Positions 1-7,060 of a stretch of DNA of 48,084 nucleotides are shown here, piece by piece. Location of the stretch: the NCBI GenBank assembly GCA_001770415.1, contig MEQX01000076.1:1-48084 (forward strand), given 5' to 3'. Numbering within the stretch: the first letter of the stretch is position 1; every line of letters starts with the position of its first letter. Under the pieces are notes generated by a model that saw only the letters and a list, made by a program, of their open reading frames with translations, had not been told where the DNA came from and searched no databases. The position numbers and the translations under genes were made by a program. This DNA comes from Betaproteobacteria bacterium RIFCSPLOWO2_02_FULL_63_19 (lineage in GTDB: Bacteria > Pseudomonadota > Gammaproteobacteria > Burkholderiales > SG8-39).

Positions 1-227
1 GGGAAGACCAGCACGGCGGGATGGCACTTGAGGGCTCGCGCGAGCACCTTTGCGCGCTCCACGCCCAGGCGGACGCGGTCATTCTCGATCGCCGAAAGAG
101 TGGCTTGAGGAATGCCCGTGCGCTGCGCGAGTTGATTCTGGCTAAGGCCCTGCAACTCGCGAATGATGCGCACCGATTCGCCGGCCGAGACAGTGATGCG
201 TTTCTTCGCGGAACGAAACTGTTTCAT
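1..227 (-). CDS. HigA-like XRE antitoxin (3' end beyond window)
   Basis: This is the antitoxin half of a type II toxin-antitoxin pair; it binds DNA through a helix-turn-helix and should neutralise the toxin and repress the operon. The translation starts MKQFRSAKKR and contains an XRE-type HTH at about residues 17-52, with the segments GLSQNQLAQRTGIPQATLS and IENDR typical of the family. The ATG (227-225) follows directly on the TAA of the upstream toxin (230-228), so the two are translationally coupled in the toxin-first order of HigBA. The reading frame is still open at base 1, so the C-terminus is missing. It lies in the third cassette of the integron array, where toxin-antitoxin cassettes are known to stabilise arrays. 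Confidence 0.85.
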   Translation of the reverse strand, partial: MKQFRSAKKRITVSAGESVRIIRELQGLSQNQLAQRTGIPQATLSAIENDRVRLGVERAKVLARALKCHPAVLVF

Positions 228-509
228 TTACGGCCTCCGATAGTCGTGAGCAGTGATCGAGACCACCTGGAAAAGCTGCTCGCCAGGCACCGTGCAGTAA
301 AAAACTCGGTACTGCAACCCGAGTCGTGAAGACCGATAGCCATTCCACTTCCCGGACAAGGCCTCGTCGTTAAACCCACCGATTAGACGAAGGCCCGGCG
401 GCCCGGAAAGCATGGCGATGTCCTTCCACTTCTCGTACCGCTTCAAGATCTCCCGGGGCGCCGCCGAGAGCTGCTTATCGACGCGGCGGTGCTCTTCGAT
501 GCGCCACAT
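228..509 (-). CDS. HigB/RelE-ParE superfamily toxin
   Basis: A 93-residue protein of the RelE/ParE fold, probably an mRNA-cleaving ribosome-dependent endonuclease. The N-terminus (MWRIEEHRRVDKQL) and the C-terminal strand with SITAHDYRR are characteristic of this superfamily; the basic residues along the last two strands would form the active surface. The length is normal. The stop codon abuts the start of the XRE antitoxin, giving the HigBA gene order. The ATG at 509 gives the expected N-terminus, and a sigma-70-like promoter lies immediately upstream inside the same cassette, as is usual for toxin-antitoxin cassettes, which must be expressed independently of their distance from attI. Whether it is closer to HigB, YafQ or a ParE-type gyrase toxin cannot be settled from motifs alone. 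Confidence 0.85.
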   Translation of the reverse strand: MWRIEEHRRVDKQLSAAPREILKRYEKWKDIAMLSGPPGLRLIGGFNDEALSGKWNGYRSSRLGLQYRVFYCTVPGEQLFQVVSITAHDYRRP

Positions 510-514
510 GCCAC

Positions 515-544
515 ATTGTGCCTATACCATATAAGACATGTCAA
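515..544 (-). promoter_or_regulatory. Candidate promoter of the toxin-antitoxin cassette
   Basis: On the minus strand a perfect TTGACA (544-539) is followed after 18 bases by CACAAT (520-515), a moderate -10 match. The predicted start of transcription would fall almost on the toxin ATG, so transcription may be nearly leaderless, or the real -10 may be the AT-rich TATATGGTATAG segment in the spacer. That segment is also a plausible operator for the XRE antitoxin. The placement just inside the cassette, beyond the attC recombination point, fits a cassette-borne promoter. Confidence 0.45.
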
Positions 545-561
545 GGCCGGGCTGTCCTGCG

Positions 562-648
562 GCATAACGTGCTGTTCTGCGGCGGGCCATGACGATGGTC
601 GCACTGGCAGAGCGCTGGCGGACCGTCCGCAGCAACAGAGGGTTAAGC
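562..648 (-). other. attC recombination site of integron cassette 2
   Basis: Read on the minus strand, the site opens with GCTTAAC (648-642) and ends with GTTATGC (568-562), the R'' and R' boxes with the invariant AAC/GTT cores. The arms pair as a near-perfect stem: plus-strand 572-588 against 620-638, with G and A left unpaired as extrahelical bases, which is the strand-selection signature of attC sites. The first 12 bases are complementary (11 of 12) to the start of the cassette at 1124-1113, as expected for a circularisable cassette. The TAA stop of the preceding gene (645-643) lies inside the R'' box, a common arrangement in cassettes. Confidence 0.88.
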
Positions 649-1101
649 GGCAGTTCGAAATTCGGCAGCATTCTCTGGCGCTTCACGTACCGCCTTTAGC
701 AAATGGATTACCCAGAAATCCGGTATCACGTTCGGGGAACCCACGACGAGCGTTGCCTGGAGTTTCCCATCGACGACTTTGGATTCCGAGAACGCTACCT
801 CAGGGGATGGCTCGCCTTCATGAACGAGATTGCAGCGTAGATGCTCGTAGATGATGTCCTCAATGGGTATCTGACCAAAAATGATGCGCGGATTCGGGGT
901 GCCTTGCAGAGGCTTGCCATACATCAGCGTAGGCAGTACATCACGAATGAAGGACTTGAACGCCTGATTGTCCGCAGTTGGCCTCGGATATCGCTTCCGT
1001 GACGTTGCAGCTGCGGCAATAAGCGCCATTGCCCAAGCCCCTTCCTTGCGACCCTGCCGCCACAATGCCTCAGCGTCCTCAACGCGCGCCTTGATGCCCA
1101 T
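643..1101 (-). CDS. Unknown protein encoded by integron cassette 2
   Basis: A 152-residue protein with no motif I can assign to a function. It begins MGIKARVEDAEALWRQGRKE, has a helical alanine-rich stretch (WAMALIAAAATSRKRYP), then a mixed alpha/beta region with the segments FIRDVLPTLMYG and EHLRCNLVHEGE. The HEGE segment could be catalytic or metal-binding but this is speculation. No signal peptide or membrane segment is visible, so it is probably cytoplasmic. It is the only gene of a cassette bounded by two attC sites, its stop overlaps the attC, and it is read away from intI like other cassette genes. The ATG at 1101 lies about 20 bases past the upstream attC, so little room is left for an own promoter; it probably depends on the integron promoter. 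Confidence 0.75.
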   Translation of the reverse strand: MGIKARVEDAEALWRQGRKEGAWAMALIAAAATSRKRYPRPTADNQAFKSFIRDVLPTLMYGKPLQGTPNPRIIFGQIPIEDIIYEHLRCNLVHEGEPSPEVAFSESKVVDGKLQATLVVGSPNVIPDFWVIHLLKAVREAPENAAEFRTAA

Positions 1102-1117
1102 GCGGGACTGTTCTGCC

Positions 1118-1190
1118 GTTTAACGTAGAGGTGAGGGGCGCGGAGCCGGCTTGCCGGCGGAGCGTCCCTCTCGACCGCCTTGTTGGGGGT
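1118..1190 (-). other. attC recombination site of integron cassette 1
   Basis: On the minus strand the R'' box is ACCCCCAAC (1190-1182) and the R' box GTTAAAC (1124-1118). The L arms pair perfectly once three bases are bulged out: plus 1162-1176 (minus GGTCGAGAGGGACGC) against plus 1130-1141 (minus GCGCCCCTCACC), giving 12 paired bases with C, A and A extrahelical. The R'' box is exactly complementary over nine bases to GTTGGGGGT at the other end of the cassette (1547-1539), which proves the cassette limits. The central part is GC-rich and self-complementary (GCCGGCAAGCCGGC). Confidence 0.88.
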
Positions 1191-1228
1191 TGTTGCAATG
1201 AGTGAGAACGATTGCAAACGTTGCCATA

Positions 1229-1534
1229 TCAGTGACCGCGAGATTGAGGAATTGGGAAGAGTTTTAATTCGTCCTCTTGAAAAGTACGAAGAATTTCGTC
1301 TATCTCAAATTCATAGGCAAGCCGAACAAATCCGTCGGCGTAGGCTCTCAACGAAGCTGTGGGATGCTCTAGACGCTCTACTTCTGAGGCTCGGGCTTTG
1401 AATACTTCAACGATCTTCCCCCCTCGCGGATGCGTTGCGATGAGCAGTGCGCAAAGGCTGCTTAGAGCTTCTATGCGGCCTTTGAGATGTGCAATGTCTT
1501 CTTCGGCGAATTGGACTTGCTCGTCAATATTCAT
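1229..1534 (-). CDS. Unknown small protein encoded by integron cassette 1
   Basis: A 101-residue, mostly alpha-helical, acidic protein beginning MNIDEQVQFAEEDIAHLKG and containing long amphipathic stretches (IEALSSLCALLIATHPRGG, EVFKARASEVERLE) that could form a coiled-coil or helical bundle. I do not recognise the family. The ATG at 1534 is chosen over an in-frame TTG at 1546 because the TTG lies in the recombination site itself; the G-run GGGGG of the site, a few bases before the ATG, would act as Shine-Dalgarno sequence. It is the first cassette next to intI, hence probably the most recently inserted one and the best expressed from the integron promoter. Confidence 0.7.
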   Translation of the reverse strand: MNIDEQVQFAEEDIAHLKGRIEALSSLCALLIATHPRGGKIVEVFKARASEVERLEHPTASLRAYADGFVRLAYEFEIDEILRTFQEDELKLFPIPQSRGH

Positions 1535-1538
1535 TGAT

Positions 1539-1610
1539 ACCCCCAACGTTCAATGATTGGCCGAAAAAAGTTCTATCACGGCGAACCAGCTTACGCTGAT
1601 TCAAAAACGC
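1539..1610 (-). other. attI site and first cassette junction of the integron
   Basis: The crossover point G|TT of the first cassette lies at 1547/1546 (minus-strand GTTGGGGGT, 1547-1539). The bases between this point and the intI promoter must contain attI, the primary insertion site. Its exact right limit cannot be fixed because attI sequences are not conserved between integrons. Direct evidence is the core at the junction and the position between intI and the first cassette. Confidence 0.65.
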
Positions 1611-1639
1611 TTGCAAAATCACGATATTGGAACTACTGT
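1611..1639 (+). promoter_or_regulatory. Promoter of intI
   Basis: TTGCAA (1611-1616) is followed after 17 bases by TACTGT (1634-1639), an acceptable sigma-70 pair whose -10 box overlaps the LexA box. The start of transcription would lie at about 1646, upstream of the intI ribosome-binding site AGGTGG (1660-1665). Confidence 0.5.
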
Positions 1640-1651
1640 ATAAAAATACAG
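1636..1651 (+). promoter_or_regulatory. LexA (SOS) box upstream of intI
   Basis: CTGTATAAAAATACAG matches the E. coli-type LexA operator CTGT-N8-ACAG exactly, and the flanking bases (TA before, T after) also fit the longer consensus. It overlaps the -10 region of the intI promoter, so LexA should repress integrase synthesis until DNA damage or single-stranded DNA entry. LexA control of integron integrases is established for other integrons. Confidence 0.85.
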
Positions 1652-1671
1652 TCGACGATAGGTGGTTTCCG

Positions 1672-2757
1672 ATGCATCAACGTGCTGATTGGAAAGGAAT
1701 TGAGGGTTCTGATAGGAGGCCGCGCGTGCGGCTGCTGGACCAGGTGCACGAGACGATTCGCCGCTTGCATTACAGCCGTCGCACGGAAGAGGCTTACGTG
1801 CACTGGATCAAGCGTTTCATCCACTGGAACGGGAAGCGCCACCCGATAACCCTCGGCGAAGCCGAAGTCGCCGGCTTTCTGAGCCACCTTGCGACCGAGC
1901 GCAACGTCGCGGCAGCCACGCAGAATCAGGCGCTCGCGGCACTCCTGTTTCTGTACAAACAGGTTCTCGGCCGAGACTTGCCATGGCTGGACGACATGGT
2001 TCGTGCCAAGCGCCCGGTACGATTGCCGGTGGTTCTCTCGGCCGGTGAGGCGCAGTCGTTGCTGTCGCAGATGAAGGGCACGCCATGGCTGATGGCGAGT
2101 CTGCTTTACGGTTCCGGTCTGCGCCTGACCGAGTGCTTGCGGCTGCGGGTCAAGGACGTGGACTTCGCCTATCGCCAGATCCTGGTGCGCGACGGCAAGG
2201 GTGAGAAGGACCGGGTGACGATGCTTCCGGAGAGCGTGGTGCAGGCGATGCACGTCCAGCTCGGCGAGGCGAGGCGTCTGCATTCGATCGATCTGCGCGA
2301 GGGATACGGTGAGGTGCATCTGCCCTACGCGCTCGCGCGCAAATACCCGCGCGCCGGATGGGAATGGGCATGGCAGTACATTTTTCCGTCAACCCAGCGC
2401 TCGGTCGATCCGGACGACGGAGTCATCCGGCGGCACCACCTGGATGACTCAAGGCTCGCGCGCTGGATCAAGGAAGCCACGCGCAATGCAGGAATCGCAA
2501 AACCGGTGAGTGCGCACGTGCTTCGACATTCGTTCGCCACCCATCTGCTGCAGAACGGCTACGACATCCGCACGGTGCAGGAATTGCTCGGACACTCGGA
2601 CGTCTCCACGACGATGGTCTACACGCACGTGCTGAACAAGGGCGGGCGCGGGGTGGCGAGCCCGCTCGATGCGCTGGCGCAGGTTCGCCGGGCGGAGCAG
2701 CAAACGACCGAATACCGGCTACGCGCGGGTCCTACTTCCTCTTCCTCGCCTCCATGA
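1672..2757 (+). CDS. intI: Integron integrase (tyrosine recombinase IntI)
   Basis: A 361-residue tyrosine recombinase that inserts and excises gene cassettes at attI and attC. The SAM-like N-terminal domain (about 20-110, with [20 protein letters not shown]) is followed by the catalytic domain with Arg151 (GSGLR), Lys176 (GKGEKDR), His282 and Arg285 (HVLRHSF), His308 (LLGHSD) and nucleophile Tyr317. The extra segment at about 219-240 ([20 protein letters not shown]) is the diagnostic IntI insertion that binds extrahelical bases of attC. The start at 1672 is preceded by AGGTGG at ideal spacing; an in-frame ATG at 1627 precedes the LexA box and is rejected. The C-terminal tail is longer than in class 1 IntI and overlaps the convergent GST gene by 26 bases. 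It appears intact and functional. Confidence 0.96.
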   Translation: MHQRADWKGIEGSDRRPRVRLLDQVHETIRRLHYSRRTEEAYVHWIKRFIHWNGKRHPITLGEAEVAGFLSHLATERNVAAATQNQALAALLFLYKQVLGRDLPWLDDMVRAKRPVRLPVVLSAGEAQSLLSQMKGTPWLMASLLYGSGLRLTECLRLRVKDVDFAYRQILVRDGKGEKDRVTMLPESVVQAMHVQLGEARRLHSIDLREGYGEVHLPYALARKYPRAGWEWAWQYIFPSTQRSVDPDDGVIRRHHLDDSRLARWIKEATRNAGIAKPVSAHVLRHSFATHLLQNGYDIRTVQELLGHSDVSTTMVYTHVLNKGGRGVASPLDALAQVRRAEQQTTEYRLRAGPTSSSSPP

Positions 2758-3382
2758 AGGCCTTGCGGTCGTCGTTGACCTTCTTCACCGACGGCCGTTC
2801 GGAGGCCATCTTGACGTACGCCTCGACCTTGCCGGCGTGCTCGCCGAACGCGTCGGCGCCGTAGACGGTCTTGGTGGCCAGTTGCACCAGCGGCAGGTGC
2901 AGCGCCGCGGCGCAGTCGGCGGCGCCGAATTCGGAGCCGGCCGCCCACGGCGAGAACTTCGCCAGCCTCATCACCGTGCGCACGCCTTTCTCCAGGTCGG
3001 TCTTCGTGACCTGCTTGGTCTCATCCGACAGGTTGCCGCCGAAGAACGCGCCGCGGTACAGCCTGCGCGCAACCAGCTCCAGGTACAGTTCCATGTGCGT
3101 GATCAGCTCGCGCAGGTGCGCCCGCGCGACCGGATCGCGCGGGTACAGCGGTTTCTCGGGGTAGCTCTCCTCCAGGTACTCCAGGATGACCTGCGACTCG
3201 GTGAGGATCTGCCCGCCGCCCAGGTCGAGGAACGGCACCTTGCCCATCGGCGAGCGCGCGAGCAGCGCCGCGTCCTGCGAGGGCATGAACTGCTCCTCTT
3301 CGAACGGCACGCCTTTTTCGATCAGCGCGACCTTGACCTTGTTGTAGTAGTTCGATACCGCGAAACCGCAGAGCTTGAGCAT
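2732..3382 (-). CDS. Glutathione S-transferase
   Basis: A 216-residue cytosolic glutathione transferase. The thioredoxin-like N-terminal domain (1-78) starts [20 protein letters not shown], with the glutathione-binding cis-Pro region [11 protein letters not shown] and the ESQVILEYL helix; the helical C-terminal domain covers about 90-205. Catalytic Ser10 or Tyr12/Tyr13 are candidates. It is the last gene of a leftward cluster, 36 bases after an acyl-CoA dehydrogenase gene, suggesting a role in handling electrophilic intermediates of that pathway, but substrate cannot be deduced. Its 3' end overlaps the convergent integron integrase by 26 bases, so it marks the chromosomal side of the integron. 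Confidence 0.93.
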   Translation of the reverse strand: MLKLCGFAVSNYYNKVKVALIEKGVPFEEEQFMPSQDAALLARSPMGKVPFLDLGGGQILTESQVILEYLEESYPEKPLYPRDPVARAHLRELITHMELYLELVARRLYRGAFFGGNLSDETKQVTKTDLEKGVRTVMRLAKFSPWAAGSEFGAADCAAALHLPLVQLATKTVYGADAFGEHAGKVEAYVKMASERPSVKKVNDDRKAFMEARKRK

Positions 3383-3418
3383 GGTGTTCCGTCCTTCGAG
3401 TGTGAAAAGGTCGCGGCG

Positions 3419-4639
3419 CTATTTCGCCGCCGCGTGCTTGGCCAGTTCGAGCTTGGCGATGGCGTTGCGGTGCACTTCGTCCGGCCCGTCGGCGAGGCGC
3501 AGCGTGCGCGAGTGCGCGTACATGTGCGCAAGCGGCGTGTCGTCGCACACGCCGGCGCCGCCGTAGGCCTGCATCGCCCAGTCGATCACCTTGAGCGCGA
3601 CGTTCGGCGCGAGCACCTTGATCATCGCGATCTCGGCCTTCGCGCCCTTGTTGCCGACGCTGTCCATCATGCGCGCGGCCTTCAGCGTCAAGAGGCGCGC
3701 GGTGTCGATCATGATGCGCGCCTCGGCGATGCGCTCGCGGGTCACGCTGCGCTCGGACACCGCTCGCCCGAACGTGACCCGAGAAAGCGTGCGGCTGCAC
3801 ATCAGCTCCAGCGCGCGCTCGGCGACGCCCACCAGGCGCATGCAGTGGTGGATGCGCCCGGGCCCCAGGCGCCCCTGCGCGATCTCGAAGCCGCGCCCCT
3901 CGCCGAGCAGGATGTTCGAGGCGGGCACGCGCACGTTCTCGAACTTCAGTTCGCCGTGCCCGTGCGGCGCCTCGTCGTAGCCCATCACGTTGAGCGCGCG
4001 CAGCATGGTCACCCCCGGCGCGTCGGCCGGCACCAGCATCATCGACTGCTGCTGGTGGCGCGCCGCCTGCGGGTTGGTCTTGCCCATGAAGATGTGCAGC
4101 CTGCAGCGCGGATCGGGGGCGCCCGAACTCCACCACTTGCGCCCGTTCAGCACATAGTGGTCGCCGTCGCGCCGGATCGAGGCCTGGATGTTGGTCGCGT
4201 CGCTGGAGGCGACCTCCGGCTCGGTCATCGCGAAGCACGAGCGGATCCTGCCTTCGGCGATCGGCTCGAGCCACTGCTTTTTCTGCGCGTCGTCGCCGTA
4301 GCGCGCGAGCGTCTCCATGTTGCCGGTGTCCGGCGCGTTGCAGTTGAACGCCTCCGGCGCCCAGTACACGCGGCCCATGATTTCGCACAGCGGCGCGTAC
4401 TCGAAGTTGCTCAGTTCGCCGCCGTGGCTTTTGGGCCAGAACAGGTTCCACAGCCCTTCGGCGCGCGCCTTCGTCTTGAGTTCCTCGATGAGTGTCAGCG
4501 GCACCCACGCGTTGCCGCGCGCGCGGTTCGCCGCGACCTCGTCGCGGTGGCGCTTCTCGTTCGGGTAGACGTGCTCGTCCATGAAACGCTGCAGCTTCGC
4601 CTGCAGCGCCCTGACCTTGCCGGAGTATTCGAAATCCAT
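3419..4639 (-). CDS. Acyl-CoA dehydrogenase, ACAD10/11-like
   Basis: A 406-residue flavoprotein that oxidises acyl-CoA thioesters at C2-C3 and passes electrons to ETF. The N-terminal helical domain (1-130), the beta-barrel FAD segment with [16 protein letters not shown] (about 155) and KWWSSGAPD, and the C-terminal helical domain with [20 protein letters not shown] are all present, and [17 protein letters not shown] near the end is the form found in the ACAD10/11 subfamily. Length is normal. The kinase-like gene lies 54 bases upstream and the GST gene 36 bases downstream on the same strand. In animals ACAD10 and ACAD11 fuse an APH-like kinase with such a dehydrogenase and act in 4-hydroxy acid breakdown; the adjacency here suggests the same two-step route. 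Confidence 0.93.
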   Translation of the reverse strand: MDFEYSGKVRALQAKLQRFMDEHVYPNEKRHRDEVAANRARGNAWVPLTLIEELKTKARAEGLWNLFWPKSHGGELSNFEYAPLCEIMGRVYWAPEAFNCNAPDTGNMETLARYGDDAQKKQWLEPIAEGRIRSCFAMTEPEVASSDATNIQASIRRDGDHYVLNGRKWWSSGAPDPRCRLHIFMGKTNPQAARHQQQSMMLVPADAPGVTMLRALNVMGYDEAPHGHGELKFENVRVPASNILLGEGRGFEIAQGRLGPGRIHHCMRLVGVAERALELMCSRTLSRVTFGRAVSERSVTRERIAEARIMIDTARLLTLKAARMMDSVGNKGAKAEIAMIKVLAPNVALKVIDWAMQAYGGAGVCDDTPLAHMYAHSRTLRLADGPDEVHRNAIAKLELAKHAAAK

Positions 4640-4693
4640 GCGCTTCCCTTTACGACTTTGCCGATGTCCTGGAGCGCCTGTCGGCGCGGCAGC

Positions 4694-5761
4694 TCAATCG
4701 CGCTGCATCGACTTCTGCGCGTACTGCCATCCCAGCTCCGCGAGCGGCCGCGTGCGGCTTCCGGCTTCCAGCGCCCGCGCACTGGAGGCGATGCCGTCGA
4801 GCGCGCGCTTGGTGATGCCCTGCAGGATCGCGGCGATGCGGAACATGCTGTAGGCCAGATAGAAGTTCCAGTGGCCGATGCCCTCGCGCCCGCTGCGGCG
4901 GCAGTACGCCTCGACGTATTCCTGTTCCGACGGTATGCCGAGTTCCTCGAGGTTCAGTCCCGCGATGCCGCGGAACTTCCCCGGCGGCACGTGCCAGCTC
5001 ATGCAGTGGTACGAGAAATCCGCCAGCGGGTGTCCCAGCGTCGAGAGTTCCCAGTCGAGGATCGCGAGCACACGCGGCTGCGTGGGATGAAATATCAGAT
5101 TGTCCAGCCGGTAGTCGCCGTGCACGATCGACGTTTCGTCGCCAGCCGGGATGTTCGCCGGCAGCCACGCGATCAGGTTGTCCATCGCCTCGATCTTCTC
5201 GGTCTCCGAGGCCTGGTACTGCTTGGTCCAGCGGCCGATCTGGCGCGCGAAATAATTGCCCGGCCTGCCGTAGTCGGAAAGGCCGATCGCGTTGTAATCG
5301 ACCCGGTGCAAAGCGGCGATGACGCGGTTCATCTCGTCGTAGATCGCTGCGCGCTCGGCGCGCTGCATGCCGGCGAGCCCCTGTTCCCAGAACACGCGGC
5401 CCTCGACGCACTCCATGACGAAGAACGCGCGCCCGATGACGCCCTCGTCCTCGCACAGGCAGTAGGTGCGCGGCACCGGCATGCCCGCGCCGCCGAGCGC
5501 GGTGATGACGCGGAACTCGCGCTCCACCGCGTGCGCCGAGGGCAGCAGTTTCGCCACCGGTCCGGGCTTGGAGCGCATCACGTAGGATTTTCCGCCGGCC
5601 GCAAGCCGGTAGGTCGGATTGGACTGGCCGCCCTTGAACTGCTCGACCGCGAGCGGACCGGAGAAGCCTTCGACGCGCCCGCGCAGATAGGCCTCGAGGG
5701 CGGCGACATCGAAGCGATGCCGCTGCTGCACCGGCATGGTGCCGACGAACTCGTCGCTCAT
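4694..5761 (-). CDS. APH/choline-kinase-like phosphotransferase (ACAD10/11 kinase-type)
   Basis: A 355-residue kinase-fold protein. The glycine-rich segment FKGGQSNPTYRL (about 40-50), the conserved lysine in YVMRSKPGP, the catalytic loop SIVHGDYRLDNLIF and the metal-binding ILDWELSTLG are those of the aminoglycoside phosphotransferase (APH) family. Homologues beside or fused to acyl-CoA dehydrogenases phosphorylate 4-hydroxyacyl-CoA, which is then eliminated; this is the likely role, inferred from context. The ATG at 5761 is preferred to an in-frame GTG at 5806 because the protein then begins a few residues before the conserved RFDVAALEAYL; neither has a clear ribosome-binding site. First gene of the leftward cluster with the dehydrogenase and GST. 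Confidence 0.9.
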   Translation of the reverse strand: MSDEFVGTMPVQQRHRFDVAALEAYLRGRVEGFSGPLAVEQFKGGQSNPTYRLAAGGKSYVMRSKPGPVAKLLPSAHAVEREFRVITALGGAGMPVPRTYCLCEDEGVIGRAFFVMECVEGRVFWEQGLAGMQRAERAAIYDEMNRVIAALHRVDYNAIGLSDYGRPGNYFARQIGRWTKQYQASETEKIEAMDNLIAWLPANIPAGDETSIVHGDYRLDNLIFHPTQPRVLAILDWELSTLGHPLADFSYHCMSWHVPPGKFRGIAGLNLEELGIPSEQEYVEAYCRRSGREGIGHWNFYLAYSMFRIAAILQGITKRALDGIASSARALEAGSRTRPLAELGWQYAQKSMQRD

Positions 5762-5848
5762 TTCGATTATTCGGTGGGGAATCGGTGCGAGCGCCGATGC
5801 TAGCACGCTTTGTGCCGGCCTCGCGCCGCGCGCCTCGCGCCGCGCACG

Positions 5849-6892
5849 TCAATAGGTCGGCCGCTGCTTGAAATACTTGACGCGGTCGATCGAGCGCACT
5901 TTCAGGTTGACGATTTTCACGTCCTGCAGCACCCGCAGCGGCACCTCGGCGCCGGCCGGCCCGATCGCCCACATCTTCTTGTACAGGTCCGCATGGCTCC
6001 TGACGACGTCGGGTCCGATGCCGAGCAGGATGTCGCCCACGTGTATGCCGGCGCGATCGGCCGGCCCGTCCTCCGAAACCCGCGTGACGAACAGCCGCCC
6101 CTGCACCGATTCGGTCGCCAGGCCGATCCACGGCCGCGGCGTTCCCGCGCGCCGCCCGTTTCGCTTCAGGTCCGAAAGTATCGGCTTGAGTATGTCCACC
6201 GGCACGAACATGTTCCCGGGCAGCGGCGATCCGCGCTCGGCCGCGTCGCGCACCAGCAGCGAGCCCACGCCGACCAGCTTGCCGCTGCGGTTGACGAGCG
6301 CCGCGCCGGCCCACTGCAGCGTCGGGGGCGAGGTGAAAATGGCGTTGTCGAGCAGGTATTCCCAGCTGCCGGCGAACGGCCGCCGCGCGACGACATAGGC
6401 GATGCTCGCCGTCTCGCGCCCGCCTGCGCTAAGGATCATCACCGGATCGCTCACCTGCAGCGTTTCCGATTCGCCGAGCGCCAGCGGCTTGACCTTGAGC
6501 GGCGCCGTCGCGCGCAGCAGCCCGAAGCCCGTGGCGTGGTCGTAGCCGACCACGACGGCCGGCAGCGTGCGTCCTTCCTGCGTGGTGACCTCGATCGAAT
6601 CGGCCTCGATGACGATATAGCCGATGGTCACGATGTGGCCCTTGTCGTCGATGACGACGCCGCTGCCCTCGCGCGCCGAGCCGAGGTTCGCGTTGGTGCG
6701 CGCGTCCGAGATCGCCTTCACTTTCACGCGCACGACGGCCGAGATCGCGTTCTCGGCGTCCTTGTCCGACATCGCGTTCTCGTTCCCGGCCCCGGCGCGC
6801 GGCTCGTCGGCCTTCTGGGCCAATGCAGTGTTCGCGACGCCGAGCATGCCGGCCAGCGCGGCTGCAAGCAGCAGCTGAAAACGCCAACCCAT
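5849..6892 (-). CDS. S1C (HtrA/Deg-like) PDZ protein lacking the catalytic triad
   Basis: A 347-residue exported protein with a signal peptide (MGWRFQLLLAAALAG to about ALA-25), a trypsin-like domain (about 45-230) and one PDZ domain (about 255-335, IGLATESVQGRLFVTRVSED and ADRAGIHVGDILLGIG). Aligned with Deg proteases, the His in the usual TNNHV is Tyr92 (TIGYIV), the Asp in TDIAL is Gly122 (TGFGLL) and the Ser in GNSGG is Ala195 (QWAGAAL). All three catalytic residues are therefore missing while the fold looks intact, so it should be a non-proteolytic periplasmic chaperone, adaptor or peptide sensor. Monocistronic and divergent from the quinone oxidoreductase gene. I believe similar pseudoproteases occur in other proteobacteria, but cannot check. 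Confidence 0.88.
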   Translation of the reverse strand: MGWRFQLLLAAALAGMLGVANTALAQKADEPRAGAGNENAMSDKDAENAISAVVRVKVKAISDARTNANLGSAREGSGVVIDDKGHIVTIGYIVIEADSIEVTTQEGRTLPAVVVGYDHATGFGLLRATAPLKVKPLALGESETLQVSDPVMILSAGGRETASIAYVVARRPFAGSWEYLLDNAIFTSPPTLQWAGAALVNRSGKLVGVGSLLVRDAAERGSPLPGNMFVPVDILKPILSDLKRNGRRAGTPRPWIGLATESVQGRLFVTRVSEDGPADRAGIHVGDILLGIGPDVVRSHADLYKKMWAIGPAGAEVPLRVLQDVKIVNLKVRSIDRVKYFKQRPTY

Positions 6893-7060
6893 GCGAGCCC
6901 CCGATGATCGAACGATAATGCAGTGATTGTTATCCTAATCTCAGCGGAATACCAGTAGCGCTAAATGCCCACAGGCGACAGGGTTTTGCGCTGCGCTTCG
7001 CGCGCGGCGCCGCGGTAGAATTCAACGCGGGCCGACCTCCGCGATTCAAGCGAGACATCC

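Noticed and set aside
2669..5803. 1044-codon rightward open frame
   Set aside because: It lies fully antisense to GST, dehydrogenase and kinase genes. Its translation is Arg/Gln/His-rich without motifs, typical of GC-rich antisense shadows.
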